Positions 53,832 to 62,931 of a stretch of DNA of 64,000 nt are shown here, piece after piece. Within the stretch, counting starts at the first letter, position 1. Each line of letters starts with the position of its first letter. This stretch comes from JABWAJ01 sp038323375 (GTDB lineage: Bacteria; Bacteroidota; Bacteroidia; Chitinophagales; Saprospiraceae). Below the pieces are notes generated by a model. That model had not been told where the DNA came from and did not search any database. It saw only the letters and a program-made list of their open reading frames with translations. The position numbers were made by a program, and so were the translations under genes. Location of the stretch: positions 4,135-68,134 of the forward strand of contig JBBQGV010000022.1 of NCBI GenBank assembly GCA_038323375.1, read 5' to 3'.

Positions 53832-55040
53832 TTACCCTTCCGCCAGCACCTTCTTCACCAAATCAGCCGCTTCCTGCAACAGAATCGCAGAATACACCTT
53901 CAAGCCTGACTCGTCAATGATCTGTTTGGCCAAATCGGCGTTGGTGCCCTGGAGGCGTACGATGATCGGCACTTTGATGTCGCCGATATTGCGGTAAGCG
54001 TCTACAACGCCTTGCGCCACACGGTCGCAGCGCACGATGCCGCCGAAAATATTGATCAGAATGGCTTTGACTTGCGGATCGCGTAAAATGATGCGGAAGG
54101 CATTCTCCACGCGCTTGGCATCAGCCGTACCGCCTACATCGAGGAAGTTGGCCGGCTCGCCGCCGGAGAGTTTGATGATGTCCATGGTCGCCATTGCTAA
54201 GCCGGCGCCGTTCACCATGCAACCGACGTTGCCGTCAAGGTTTACGAAGTTCAGGCCGTAGCTTTTGGCTTCCACATCGGTGGGGTCTTCCTCGTCCGTA
54301 TCCCGCAAGGCCTCCAGGTTTGGGTGGCGGAACAGCGCGTTTTCGTCAAGTGTCACTTTGCAGTCCACCGCGATGATGCGGTCATCACCCGTTTTCAGAC
54401 AGGGGTTGATTTCGAACATTGAAGCGTCGGAGCCAACGAAAGCGGCATACAGCTTGGTGATAAAACCAACCATTTCTTTGACGGCCACGCCACTCAATCC
54501 TAAGTTGTAGGCGACCTTGCGCGCCTGGAATGCCTGAAGGCCAAGCGTCGGGTCAATGAATTCTTTTTGCACCAAGTGCGGCGTTTCTTCGGCCACCGTT
54601 TCGATGTCCATCCCGCCTTCGGTGGAATAGATGATGACGTTGCGCTTGCTCTGGCGATCCATCAGGATGGACACGTAGTATTCCTTGCAGGCGCTGAAAT
54701 CCGGCGCGTAGGAGTCTTCTGCGATCAATACTTTGCGCACCAATTTACCGGGACCGTTCAGGCCGCCGGGCGTTTGCGGCGTTTTCAGCATCATGCCGAT
54801 GATGTTGCCAGCGTGCAGTTTCAGATCGTCTAAATTTTTAGCCAATTTGACGCCGCCGCCTTTGCCCCGGCCACCTGCGTGGATCTGGGCTTTCACCACA
54901 ACAAATTCTGTTCCTGTTTGCTCGCGCAATTGCTGCCATGCCGCAACGGCTTCTTCGGCAGATTGCGCAACAATGCCGCGCTGAATGGCTACTCCGTAGC
55001 TTTGCAAGAGTTCCTTGCCCTGGTATTCGTGAAGGTTCAT
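53832..55040 (-). CDS. sucC: Succinate--CoA ligase, beta subunit
   Basis: A 402-residue ATP-grasp subunit (MNLHEYQGKELLQSYGV, VKAQIHAGGRGKGGGVKLA, EINPCLKTGDDRIIAVDCKVT, LNFVNLDGNVGCMVNGAGLAMATMD, NFLDVGGTADAKRV, INIFGGIVRCDRVAQGV). It couples succinyl-CoA cleavage to nucleotide phosphorylation in the TCA cycle. The alpha subunit (sucD) is not in this window. Length is normal. Confidence 0.96.
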   Translation of the reverse strand: MNLHEYQGKELLQSYGVAIQRGIVAQSAEEAVAAWQQLREQTGTEFVVVKAQIHAGGRGKGGGVKLAKNLDDLKLHAGNIIGMMLKTPQTPGGLNGPGKLVRKVLIAEDSYAPDFSACKEYYVSILMDRQSKRNVIIYSTEGGMDIETVAEETPHLVQKEFIDPTLGLQAFQARKVAYNLGLSGVAVKEMVGFITKLYAAFVGSDASMFEINPCLKTGDDRIIAVDCKVTLDENALFRHPNLEALRDTDEEDPTDVEAKSYGLNFVNLDGNVGCMVNGAGLAMATMDIIKLSGGEPANFLDVGGTADAKRVENAFRIILRDPQVKAILINIFGGIVRCDRVAQGVVDAYRNIGDIKVPIIVRLQGTNADLAKQIIDESGLKVYSAILLQEAADLVKKVLAEG

Positions 55041-55066
55041 ATATCGAAGCGATTGTAAAAACGCCC

Positions 55067-55074
55067 CAAATGTA
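55067..55074 (-). promoter_or_regulatory. -7 element of sucC
   Basis: The minus strand reads TACATTTG, a match to TAnnTTTG, 26 bases before the sucC ATG. Confidence 0.45.
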
Positions 55075-55185
55075 AGAAACCGTTTTTAAACCTCCGTGTG
55101 TGGGTAAGAAAAAGAAAAAGAAACCCAATTGCACGAACTTTGCCGGAGGCACGCTAACTTCCGCCCACAAACATCAGATGAACGT

Positions 55186-56364
55186 ATGACCTTAACTTTC
55201 CCTGATCACTTTTTTTGGGGTACTTCAACCGCCGCAGCGCAAATCGAAACGGCATCGGAGCACAACTGGAAAGGCCTGAAAGCCAAAGACGGCTACACCT
55301 TCCAACGCACCACCGACCACGAAAAGCGCCGGGACGAAGACCTGGAAAACATCGTGCAATTCGGCTCGGTGTACCGCTGCGGCGTAGATTGGGCGAGGTT
55401 GCAAACGGCGCCTTTTGCAGATTTTGAACCGGAAGTGGTCGAGGAATACCAGGTGTTTTTTGAGCAACTGAACGCGCGCGGCGTACGCATTATGTTCGTC
55501 CTGCACCACTTCACCAACCCGCTCTGGTTTGAAAAAAACGGAACTTGGCTAAAAGAATCAAACATCGCCGCTTTTGTGGATTATGCACAGCAATGCATCC
55601 GGCACTTTGGGCCTTACGTGTTCAACTGGAATACGTTCAATGAACCGAATGTTTATGCCGCCAACGGTTTCTTCTTCGGGCAGTTTCCACCTCATAAAAA
55701 AAGCTATTTCAAAGCCAACCGGGTATTGAAACACCTTGGCATGGCGCACGATATCGTGTACGAACTGATCAAAACGACTTATCCGAATCATCCGGTCGGC
55801 ATTTCTCTGAATACCGCCTATTTTAAGGCGTTGCACCCCTTAGGCAAAATCCCCGCCTGGTTCTCCGACTGGTGGTTTTTGAAAAAAGCAGCCCGCCCAT
55901 TCCAGCGCTTAGATTACTGGGGCCTCAGTTATTATGCTTACATCCCCTTCACGCCGATGATGGTGACGGAACTGGATCACCCGGGGAAACTCAAAAAATT
56001 AGGCATCCCACACGACGGGATGTGGGGCTATCACCCGGAAGGTCTGGGCATCATCCTGCGGCGTTTTCACAAAAAATACCGCAAACCGATTGTCATCACC
56101 GAAAACGGCATTTGCACCGACGATCCGCAAGTGCGCATCCAGGCAATCCGGGATTACGTCCGTGTTTGCCATAAAGCGATTCAGGATGGCGTAGATTTGC
56201 GCGGCTATATCCATTGGTCAGCCTGGGACAATTTCGAGTGGAACTTGGGTCCTACCTACCGGTTTGGGTTGGTTCGGGTAAATATTCACACCCTGGAACG
56301 GACCATGACGGATGCCGGACGGTTTTATGCAGGATTGGTGAGGGAGAATGGGATGGTAATTTGA
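55186..56364 (+). CDS. Glycoside hydrolase family 1 enzyme
   Basis: A 392-residue protein from the ATG at 55186 (MTLTFPDHFFWGTSTAAAQIE, the GH1 start signature). The acid/base Glu153 is in TFNEPN and the nucleophile Glu306 is in VITENGI; WSAWDNFEWNLGPTYRFGLV binds the sugar. No signal peptide, so probably cytoplasmic. It is short for GH1 (usually 440-480), with loops trimmed. The substrate is unassigned; beta-glucosidase/galactosidase-like. Confidence 0.93.
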   Translation: MTLTFPDHFFWGTSTAAAQIETASEHNWKGLKAKDGYTFQRTTDHEKRRDEDLENIVQFGSVYRCGVDWARLQTAPFADFEPEVVEEYQVFFEQLNARGVRIMFVLHHFTNPLWFEKNGTWLKESNIAAFVDYAQQCIRHFGPYVFNWNTFNEPNVYAANGFFFGQFPPHKKSYFKANRVLKHLGMAHDIVYELIKTTYPNHPVGISLNTAYFKALHPLGKIPAWFSDWWFLKKAARPFQRLDYWGLSYYAYIPFTPMMVTELDHPGKLKKLGIPHDGMWGYHPEGLGIILRRFHKKYRKPIVITENGICTDDPQVRIQAIRDYVRVCHKAIQDGVDLRGYIHWSAWDNFEWNLGPTYRFGLVRVNIHTLERTMTDAGRFYAGLVRENGMVI

Positions 56365-56370
56365 AGATTT

Positions 56371-56402
56371 GAGGATTTGAGGAATCGAATACTCAAATCC
56401 TC
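56371..56402. terminator. AT-rich hairpin after the GH1 gene
   Basis: GAGGATTTGAG and CTCAAATCCTC pair perfectly over 11 bp with a 10-base loop, directly after the GH1 stop. No T tract follows, so a terminator role is uncertain; short AAATCCTCAGATACTCGAATAC-like direct repeats adjoin. Confidence 0.4.
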
Positions 56403-56445
56403 AGATACTCGAATACTCAGATAATTAACACATTAACAAGATCAC

Positions 56446-57288
56446 ATGCGTCAATCATTACGCTTTCTGAAAATTCTGGCGATGGCAATTTTGTTGGCAT
56501 TGAGTTTGGTGCTTGAAGCCCAAAACGGCGCATTGCCAGCTGCCGGTGCCCGTTCGGTGGCGATGGGCGGCGCCAACGTCACCTTTACTGACGTGAGCAG
56601 TGCGCTGACCAACCAGGCCGGATTGGCAGGAGTCAAGGAGTTTTCGGCGATGGTTGCTGCGGAACAGCGTTTCCTGATCGCCGAAATTCGTTCCTTTTCC
56701 GCCGCCGCTGCCTACCCTACCCGCTCCGGAACATTCGGCGTCACGCTCAACTACTTTGGGTTTGAAGGATACAATGAACAACGCATCGGGTTGGCTTATG
56801 GCCGAAAACTCTTCGACCAGTTGTACTTCGGGGGGCAGGTTTTGGCGCTCACGACCCGCATTCCGGAATACGGCAGCCAGACCAATTTCACTTTTGAAGC
56901 CGGGCTGATTTCTCCCCTTTCGGAAAAATTGATGATTGGCGTGCATGTATTTAGTCCCGTGCGCGTGCGCCTGCTGGAGGACGAATATTTGCCAACCGTC
57001 CTGAAAATAGGGATGATGTACCTGCCTTCTAAAAAACTGCGCATCAGTGGTGCGGTGGAAAAGGACATTGTCCATCCGGCGAGCATCAAAGCAGGGATCG
57101 AATACCTGCCCGCAGAAGCCCTGGCTTTCCGCATTGGCCTTGCTACCGAGCCCGTGCAGTTGAGCTTTGGTGCCGGGTTCACACTTTCCAATGGTTTAAC
57201 ATTGGACATTGCCTCGGCTTACCACCAAACGCTGGGGTTCACGCCTTCGGCGGGCATCATTTATCAAAGACCCGCCAAAAAGAAATGA
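56446..57288 (+). CDS. Outer-membrane protein of the PorV/FadL-like group
   Basis: A 280-residue protein with signal peptide (MRQSLRFLKILAMAILLALSLVLEAQ). The mature start GALPAAGARSVAMGGANVTF followed by DVSSALTNQAGLAG matches the N-terminal plug motif of PorV/PorQ/FadL-type barrels (ARSxGMGxAxxxxxDxxxxxxNPA). Strand-rich repeats follow (FGVTLNYFGFEGYNEQRIGL, FTFEAGLISPLSEKLMIGVHV). It may be a T9SS accessory or lipid/metabolite channel. It overlaps mqnB by four bases. Confidence 0.75.
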   Translation: MRQSLRFLKILAMAILLALSLVLEAQNGALPAAGARSVAMGGANVTFTDVSSALTNQAGLAGVKEFSAMVAAEQRFLIAEIRSFSAAAAYPTRSGTFGVTLNYFGFEGYNEQRIGLAYGRKLFDQLYFGGQVLALTTRIPEYGSQTNFTFEAGLISPLSEKLMIGVHVFSPVRVRLLEDEYLPTVLKIGMMYLPSKKLRISGAVEKDIVHPASIKAGIEYLPAEALAFRIGLATEPVQLSFGAGFTLSNGLTLDIASAYHQTLGFTPSAGIIYQRPAKKK

Positions 57289-57968
57289 ACATCCTGATCG
57301 TTGCTGCCACGCCGTTCGAAGTTGCTCCTTTGATTCAATGGTTGGAAAAAGAACATACTCAAACCGGATCGCTGCGCTACCGCTATAACCAATCCGAGGT
57401 GTCAGTGCTCATCACTGGCGTAGGGATGCCGCTGACTGCTTATGCACTCGGCAAAGTGCTGCCGGGGGGCAAATTCGACCTGGCCCTCAATGCCGGTATT
57501 GCAGGGGCATTCAAACGCAATTGGGCCATCGGCGACGTGGTGCAGGTGGTTTCCGAACGATTCGGCGACCTTGGTGTAGAAGAAGCGGACGGGCGTTTTA
57601 TAGATGTGCATGAGCTGAACCTGATTGAGCCAGGGCAATACCCGTTCCAGGGTGGGCACCTGTTGAACAATGCAGCGGGCGCTTTCGATTTTTTGCCCAA
57701 AGCGCAGGGGCTCAGCGTCAACCGCGTACACGGCAGCGCTTCAAGCATCGAACAGGCGATGGCCGCATTCGACGCCGACGTAGAGAGCATGGAAGGTGCC
57801 GCATTTTTTTACGCCTGCCTGATGGAGCAGGTTCCTTTCCTTGAAATCCGCAGCATTTCCAATTACGTGGCGCCGCGCAACCGGGATAACTGGAATATTC
57901 CGCTGGCCATTGATCAGTTGAATGCGGTAGTAGTAGAAGTGTTGGAAGTTTTGTGTCAGCCTGTTTAG
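57285..57968 (+). CDS. mqnB: Futalosine hydrolase
   Basis: A 227-residue nucleoside-phosphorylase-fold enzyme (MNILIVAATPFEVAPLIQWL, SVLITGVGMPLTAYALGKVL, LALNAGIAGAFKRNWAIGDVV, DVESMEGAAFFYACLMEQVP). It cleaves futalosine in the alternative menaquinone pathway. Its start overlaps the upstream outer-membrane gene (ATGA), so the two are translationally coupled, a pairing with no obvious meaning. Confidence 0.9.
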   Translation: MNILIVAATPFEVAPLIQWLEKEHTQTGSLRYRYNQSEVSVLITGVGMPLTAYALGKVLPGGKFDLALNAGIAGAFKRNWAIGDVVQVVSERFGDLGVEEADGRFIDVHELNLIEPGQYPFQGGHLLNNAAGAFDFLPKAQGLSVNRVHGSASSIEQAMAAFDADVESMEGAAFFYACLMEQVPFLEIRSISNYVAPRNRDNWNIPLAIDQLNAVVVEVLEVLCQPV

Positions 57969-58051
57969 CATCAGGCAGAGCCAGATAAATAGTATACGCG
58001 GGGCGGAGCCGCCGCGCGAGCGGTTCTGTGCCAGTTAACAGGAAAGGCAAA

Positions 58052-61000
58052 TCAATTTTTCTTTATGCGCTTCAATTCACAAGCCTGATCGCTATTGACC
58101 GGATAAATTGTTCTTATATAATTGGGTGGACAACTCCAGCAGCTCCCCTCTTCAGGATCAAAGGAACTTTCATCCGGGCATTTTGCAGCAGCAATCATTC
58201 CTGCGCTCGACCTTTCTTCCGGGGTTACCCGTTCGCATGCCCGCTCGCTGGTAAAGTCCTCTGATCTGGCGCGGTTGAAACCATCCGGACAACTCCAGCA
58301 AGTTCCTTTGTTGTAGGCATCCCAAAACTGTCCGGGGCCGCATTCTCTCCCCCCTTTTCCGGACCCATTTCCGTGGTTGGTCGCTTTTGAATATTCCGTT
58401 GTTCCAGCCCGCACACAGGCGGCAGCCTCATTCACCCGAGCCGCTGTGCGCCGATAGCCAGGTGGGCAGCTCCAACAAGTGCCTCCGTCAACACCCTCAA
58501 ACGAACTGCCTTCCGGACATTGCCTGTCGCCATTTTTTATCGCCTTGGCAAATTGTACCGTTTCCGGTTCTACAGGTTGTTTTACAGGTGGCAATTCTAC
58601 CTTGTCTTTTGGTAATCGGGTAGTGGTTTTCGACTTGGTTTTCGGCCTGGATTTACTGAATGCAGGTTTCGATTCCGGTGCCAGATCAGGCTTTTTTTGT
58701 TCAGGAGCTATAGGAGGTTCATCCAGCAGCGTGCGCAGGTTTACCGGCATGCTCAGGGTATCGAAATATTGGTTGTTGGTCAGGGCTAATAGTTGGGTAT
58801 AGGCGGTCATCGCGCTGTCGCGGCGTTCCAAATAAAAATCGCAAAGGCCGCGCCCGTGCAGGGCGGCGAGGCAGAGCGGGGAACGTTCGTTGTAGGCAGT
58901 GGTTGGGTAGTTGTACAGCACAGATGGCCGGGTCAGCGTTGCGAACGTATTGCGGATCTCTTCTAACGTCAGGAAGCTATATAGGGTATCATCCGCGCTG
59001 ACAAGGGTGAAGTCTTTAGCCAGCTTTTTCGAGCGCGGCTCATTCCCTGTTTGCCTGTTTCCTGCAGGGCTCAGCTTTGTATCCAGCGCAATCTTAAAGC
59101 ACAAGGTTGCAAAATTAAAACGCAGGGCTGTGCGGTTGCTATCCGCCAGCGTATAAAGCGCTTGTCGCAATCCAATGGCCAATTCCAGCAAAGAATCGGT
59201 GGTCGTTGAAGGGTTAATGAATTCAAGTGTCGAAACGTTCTTATTCGATTTTTCTTCCTGGATTTTTATGGTAAAACCACGCTCATTCAAAGCATAAGAG
59301 AATCGGCCGCCATTGCTGGCCAGCAGCGAATCTAATTTATTCCATAAATCCACTGCTTCATTGTTCCATTGGATTGCCTGGTCGTCCAATGGCATGGTTC
59401 TCAGCCAAAAGTCGGTAGGCGGGGCATCGCCTGCGGGCAGGGATTTCGCTGCTTTTGCATTGTTAAAATAAAATCCATACGCCAACAAAAATGCACTCAA
59501 CAACATGGCCGCCATGCCGCCGATCAGTTCCCGGGTCCAAAAAGGTTTTGGGGCGGGCTGCTCCAACCAGGCTGCGATGTCCTGGGTAGCGCGTGCAGGC
59601 AAGCCTTTTTTGTCCATTTTTTCCTGCACAATCAGATCCAGCTCCGCCAATTGGCTGCCAGACAACAAGCCGAGGCGTTTCAGATCGCGCAGGTTATCTT
59701 TGTGGCCTTCGTCGTGTGGATCAATCGCAAAGCGTTGCATGGCGATGCCCGTCGTCCATTCCGTCTCAGCGAAACTGCCGGCCACGCCTCCCTTCACGCG
59801 CTCCAATTCTTCGGCCACGGCTTTTCGCGCAAGCGCTTCATCAACAGGGTTGAGCTGTCGCAGCAGGGTCAAACGCAGGTTAGTATCAGGCGCGTTGCTG
59901 TTCAGCCACGGAATGCGGCTCAGAGCCAAAAGTGCGTCGTGCGTCACTTCCACGCCGATGGCACGCCCGATGGCGATGGTCAGTGCCCAGTCGGGTTGTA
60001 CGCAGACGGCTAAGGCGCACAGCCAGCGGTACCAATCGGGGTGGTCTTTCAGATAAGCTTTGTGGTCGTCGGGGGTTTCCCAATGGCGGTAGCGGTGGGA
60101 AACCTGAGGGTGCAGGCGCAATAGTTCAGCTTCCCGGCGCGCGTATTTGCCGGGCTCATATTCTTCCATGCGGTCGAGCATTTCCAAGCCGGCCAGCATA
60201 CCGTCTGTATCAGCGGGGCAGATCAAAAAATGCCGGTGCAGCAAAGCTTCCTGAAATGACCAGCCGCTTACTGGTTCCGGCGTCAGCAAAAGGCGTCGAG
60301 GCCAGGAGGAAAGGACTTTGACCGGCGCAGCAAGCAGAGCCGGGGTTTGCGGGTTGTATGGATTGACCAAGCCGTGCCCGTCGCCCAACAAAATGAGCCG
60401 GTGTGCGGGGTATAGTTGTTTCAGTTCTGCTAACCCAATGCCGTTTGGGTGTTCCGGATTTTTAAACACATCAAAGCGGCCACTGTGAAAAAATACCTCG
60501 GCGGGCGCTTCGCGGCGTTTCAGAAAAGCAGTGAGGCGTTCGAAAAGCAGGGCTTGCTGGTTGCGCTCATCGGTTCGTTGTACTAAAAACAGGTACTCCG
60601 CCGGACGGGTATCTTTTTTTTCGCGCCATTCTGGGTAACCGCCGGCATCTACTGTAGCGCGCACCGAAGCGGCGGCATCGAAGTAGCGGCGATTGCCTTC
60701 CTCCCGGCGGCGCATCACTTCAGCCATGCGGAAGAAGTCGCGGGGCACGGTAATTTTTGCATCCTGGGGCAGGTAGGGCACAAAATAAGGACCTGCATCG
60801 TGGATGGGGTATTTGGCTTCGAGGTCGGCGACGGTTTTTTCGGGCGTTTTTTCGTGTCGTTTTTTCCACCAGCGCGCCAACAGCCGCAAAGCGGCCAGCA
60901 GTGGCAGGCAGGCGAACAGCCAGTACCAGCGGTTGAGTTGCAACAGCATTCGGGGGTAATCTCGTTTGGCGACAAAGGGTTGCAGGTAGGGCTTGCCGCC

Positions 61001-61930
61001 AATGTTGAGTTTTTTTTCAACATAGGAATAGCAATAGTCCTTTTGTCCCGTGCGGTAAACCAGGAGACCAACGGTTGCCTCCCTTTGGCCGGTAAAAGCG
61101 TGCGCTACTTTGGCACCGCGCAGGGTATCTGTGTTGTTGAATACCCATTCCACTTGTACCCCGGCTGTTACATTCGCCGAAAATTCGTACGCTTTTCCGG
61201 GGTTTAGCGCGCCTTCCGGGGTTTGCCAGGCAGTCATCTGCGGCGGATTGGCGCAATGGATGGTCAATTGCAGGCTGTCGACAGTGTTTGTACTATTGGC
61301 ATCAGCCGCAGTGTGGCGCAGCATAACCCATTTGTCCTGCCCGGCCCCAACAGCGCGCCATTGCAACTGAAAAGAAGAGTCGGTATGTTCGGTTTGGCCG
61401 GTTGTTGCATCGCGAATTTCCCATACATAAGCGCTGCTATCTGCGCAATTGCTGAGATTTTGGCCAACGAGGGTATCTCCTTCGCGCAACAACCCTTCCG
61501 TTTCTGTAGCCATTTGTACCTGGCAAAGCCCGGTAGGTCCCGTTTTCGGCCACCCAAACCAAATCACCAACACCGTCGCTAACAGCAGGAGAACCCACCA
61601 CCAGTGTATCCGCTTTCGGATGGGCGAGGCAGGTTGTGGCGCGGGCGAAGGCGCTTCCGATACCGCATTCAACTTTTCGGCCTCCAAAGCGCATTCCGCT
61701 TCAAACTGGTCGAAAAATTCATAAAAGCGCTCCTGTTCCAGCGGCGTTCGTGCGATGAACGGCGCCAGGCGGTATTTCATCCCTTCAAAATCGCCGACCA
61801 CTTCGGAGCCTTCCTCCTCCAATACGCGGAGCAACCGCATTTTGCGCGCGGTGTCCATGCGGAAGCCGGCTGCCTCCAAGCGGACAAACAGGGCTTCTAA
61901 CGGAAGGGCGATATGTGGATTTTGTTCCAA
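58052..61930 (-). CDS. Large three-TM protein with vWA-like domain and C-terminal CWSCP repeats
   Basis: A 1292-residue protein starting at TTG 61930, 4 bases after the MoxR stop. N-terminus (about 5-85) is helical (ALFVRLEAAGFRMDTARKM, LEQERFYEFFDQFEAE), like the N-terminal modules of MoxR/vWA-linked proteins. TM1 is at 110-127, a beta-rich periplasmic part at 130-335, TM2 at 335-355 and a cytoplasmic part at 358-800. There YLFLVQRTDERNQQ, HRLILLGDGHGLVNPYN and RRLLLTPEPVSGWSFQEALL recall a vWA-like fold without the MIDAS DxSxS. TM3 is at 802-822, then a TPR-like region, a Pro/Lys linker and three Cys repeats (about 1137-1292; core CWSCPxGxxR). No enzyme motif found. Confidence 0.75.
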   Translation of the reverse strand: MEQNPHIALPLEALFVRLEAAGFRMDTARKMRLLRVLEEEGSEVVGDFEGMKYRLAPFIARTPLEQERFYEFFDQFEAECALEAEKLNAVSEAPSPAPQPASPIRKRIHWWWVLLLLATVLVIWFGWPKTGPTGLCQVQMATETEGLLREGDTLVGQNLSNCADSSAYVWEIRDATTGQTEHTDSSFQLQWRAVGAGQDKWVMLRHTAADANSTNTVDSLQLTIHCANPPQMTAWQTPEGALNPGKAYEFSANVTAGVQVEWVFNNTDTLRGAKVAHAFTGQREATVGLLVYRTGQKDYCYSYVEKKLNIGGKPYLQPFVAKRDYPRMLLQLNRWYWLFACLPLLAALRLLARWWKKRHEKTPEKTVADLEAKYPIHDAGPYFVPYLPQDAKITVPRDFFRMAEVMRRREEGNRRYFDAAASVRATVDAGGYPEWREKKDTRPAEYLFLVQRTDERNQQALLFERLTAFLKRREAPAEVFFHSGRFDVFKNPEHPNGIGLAELKQLYPAHRLILLGDGHGLVNPYNPQTPALLAAPVKVLSSWPRRLLLTPEPVSGWSFQEALLHRHFLICPADTDGMLAGLEMLDRMEEYEPGKYARREAELLRLHPQVSHRYRHWETPDDHKAYLKDHPDWYRWLCALAVCVQPDWALTIAIGRAIGVEVTHDALLALSRIPWLNSNAPDTNLRLTLLRQLNPVDEALARKAVAEELERVKGGVAGSFAETEWTTGIAMQRFAIDPHDEGHKDNLRDLKRLGLLSGSQLAELDLIVQEKMDKKGLPARATQDIAAWLEQPAPKPFWTRELIGGMAAMLLSAFLLAYGFYFNNAKAAKSLPAGDAPPTDFWLRTMPLDDQAIQWNNEAVDLWNKLDSLLASNGGRFSYALNERGFTIKIQEEKSNKNVSTLEFINPSTTTDSLLELAIGLRQALYTLADSNRTALRFNFATLCFKIALDTKLSPAGNRQTGNEPRSKKLAKDFTLVSADDTLYSFLTLEEIRNTFATLTRPSVLYNYPTTAYNERSPLCLAALHGRGLCDFYLERRDSAMTAYTQLLALTNNQYFDTLSMPVNLRTLLDEPPIAPEQKKPDLAPESKPAFSKSRPKTKSKTTTRLPKDKVELPPVKQPVEPETVQFAKAIKNGDRQCPEGSSFEGVDGGTCWSCPPGYRRTAARVNEAAACVRAGTTEYSKATNHGNGSGKGGRECGPGQFWDAYNKGTCWSCPDGFNRARSEDFTSERACERVTPEERSSAGMIAAAKCPDESSFDPEEGSCWSCPPNYIRTIYPVNSDQACELKRIKKN

Positions 61931-61934
61931 ACCG

Positions 61935-62864
61935 TTACGGGTTCAATAATTTCCGCACCGCCTCCAAATCTTCCAGCGTTTTTACCAAAAAAGACAGGTT
62001 GTATTCCAGCATTTTCTTTTGTTCGGCGGGGTTGGCTGTGTTGAAATAGCCGTTTAGCCCCAGCAGTTTGAGCCACCCGATCAGTTCGGCTGTAGCTGGT
62101 TTTTTGCGAACGGCGTGGTTGCGCACCTGATCAAAAAAGGCAAAAAGTTCCGCGTAAGCCTTTTCTGTTTCGGGTGTAATCCGCCCGAGGTGTTTTTCTA
62201 CGATGTCTCGCAAAAGCTGGCCATTGGGAAACTCAATGTGGAAAAACGCGCAGCGGCGCAGGAAAGGGTCGGGCAGGTTTTTTTCGGAATTGCTCGTCAT
62301 GATGACGACGATTTGGGCGTCGGAGCCGCGCTCCACCGGGAAGTTGTCCTGCTCCCGGATCTGAAAGCGGTAATTTTCGATTTCGTCGAGGATGTCGTTG
62401 GTGAAATCGCGGGGCGCTTTGTCTACTTCGTCTATTAGCACAACCGCGCTTTGAGGTTTGGGTGGCAAATCTATGCGGAAACGCCCAGTGTATTCAGGTT
62501 TGGGGTTGCTCATGGCAATGGCTTTACCCAAGGCTTGCAATTCGATGAAATCCGCCGTTTTCCGGTCATCGCCCTTGAGGTTCGCAGCCTGAAAATGAGA
62601 CAGCGCGTCGTAGGTGTAAAATAAATCACGCGCTGCAGAGGTGGTTTTGGTATTAAAACGCAGCGGCTGCGGGTAGAAGCTATTGTTGTATTTTTCGTTC
62701 AGATACCCCACGGCCCATTGCGCCAACGTAGTTTTGCCAGTGCCGGGTTCGCCGGTGAGCAGTAGAGGTTGGCGCAACGCAACTGCACCTTCGAGGGCAA
62801 TGCGCAACGCTTCGCTGCTGATGTAATCTTTGCCGGGGTCGAAATTTTTGTTGGAATCCGCCAT
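61935..62864 (-). CDS. MoxR-type AAA+ ATPase
   Basis: A 309-residue AAA+ protein. Walker A is GEPGTGKT (38-45), Walker B AVVLIDEVDKAPRDF, sensor 1 IVVIMTSNSEKNL and the arginine finger DPFLRRC; the C-terminal lid is helical. MoxR ATPases usually act with vWA proteins in remodelling or activating a target. Here the partner is the downstream large protein, whose TTG start lies 4 bases on. The upstream gene is 67 bases away, so the three likely form one operon. Confidence 0.92.
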   Translation of the reverse strand: MADSNKNFDPGKDYISSEALRIALEGAVALRQPLLLTGEPGTGKTTLAQWAVGYLNEKYNNSFYPQPLRFNTKTTSAARDLFYTYDALSHFQAANLKGDDRKTADFIELQALGKAIAMSNPKPEYTGRFRIDLPPKPQSAVVLIDEVDKAPRDFTNDILDEIENYRFQIREQDNFPVERGSDAQIVVIMTSNSEKNLPDPFLRRCAFFHIEFPNGQLLRDIVEKHLGRITPETEKAYAELFAFFDQVRNHAVRKKPATAELIGWLKLLGLNGYFNTANPAEQKKMLEYNLSFLVKTLEDLEAVRKLLNP

Positions 62865-62931
62865 GGTGGATGGTTGTTTTTTATTTCGTTGTTCGTTGAT
62901 TGTCAGTTGGTTTAAAGGTTAAAATATTTTA

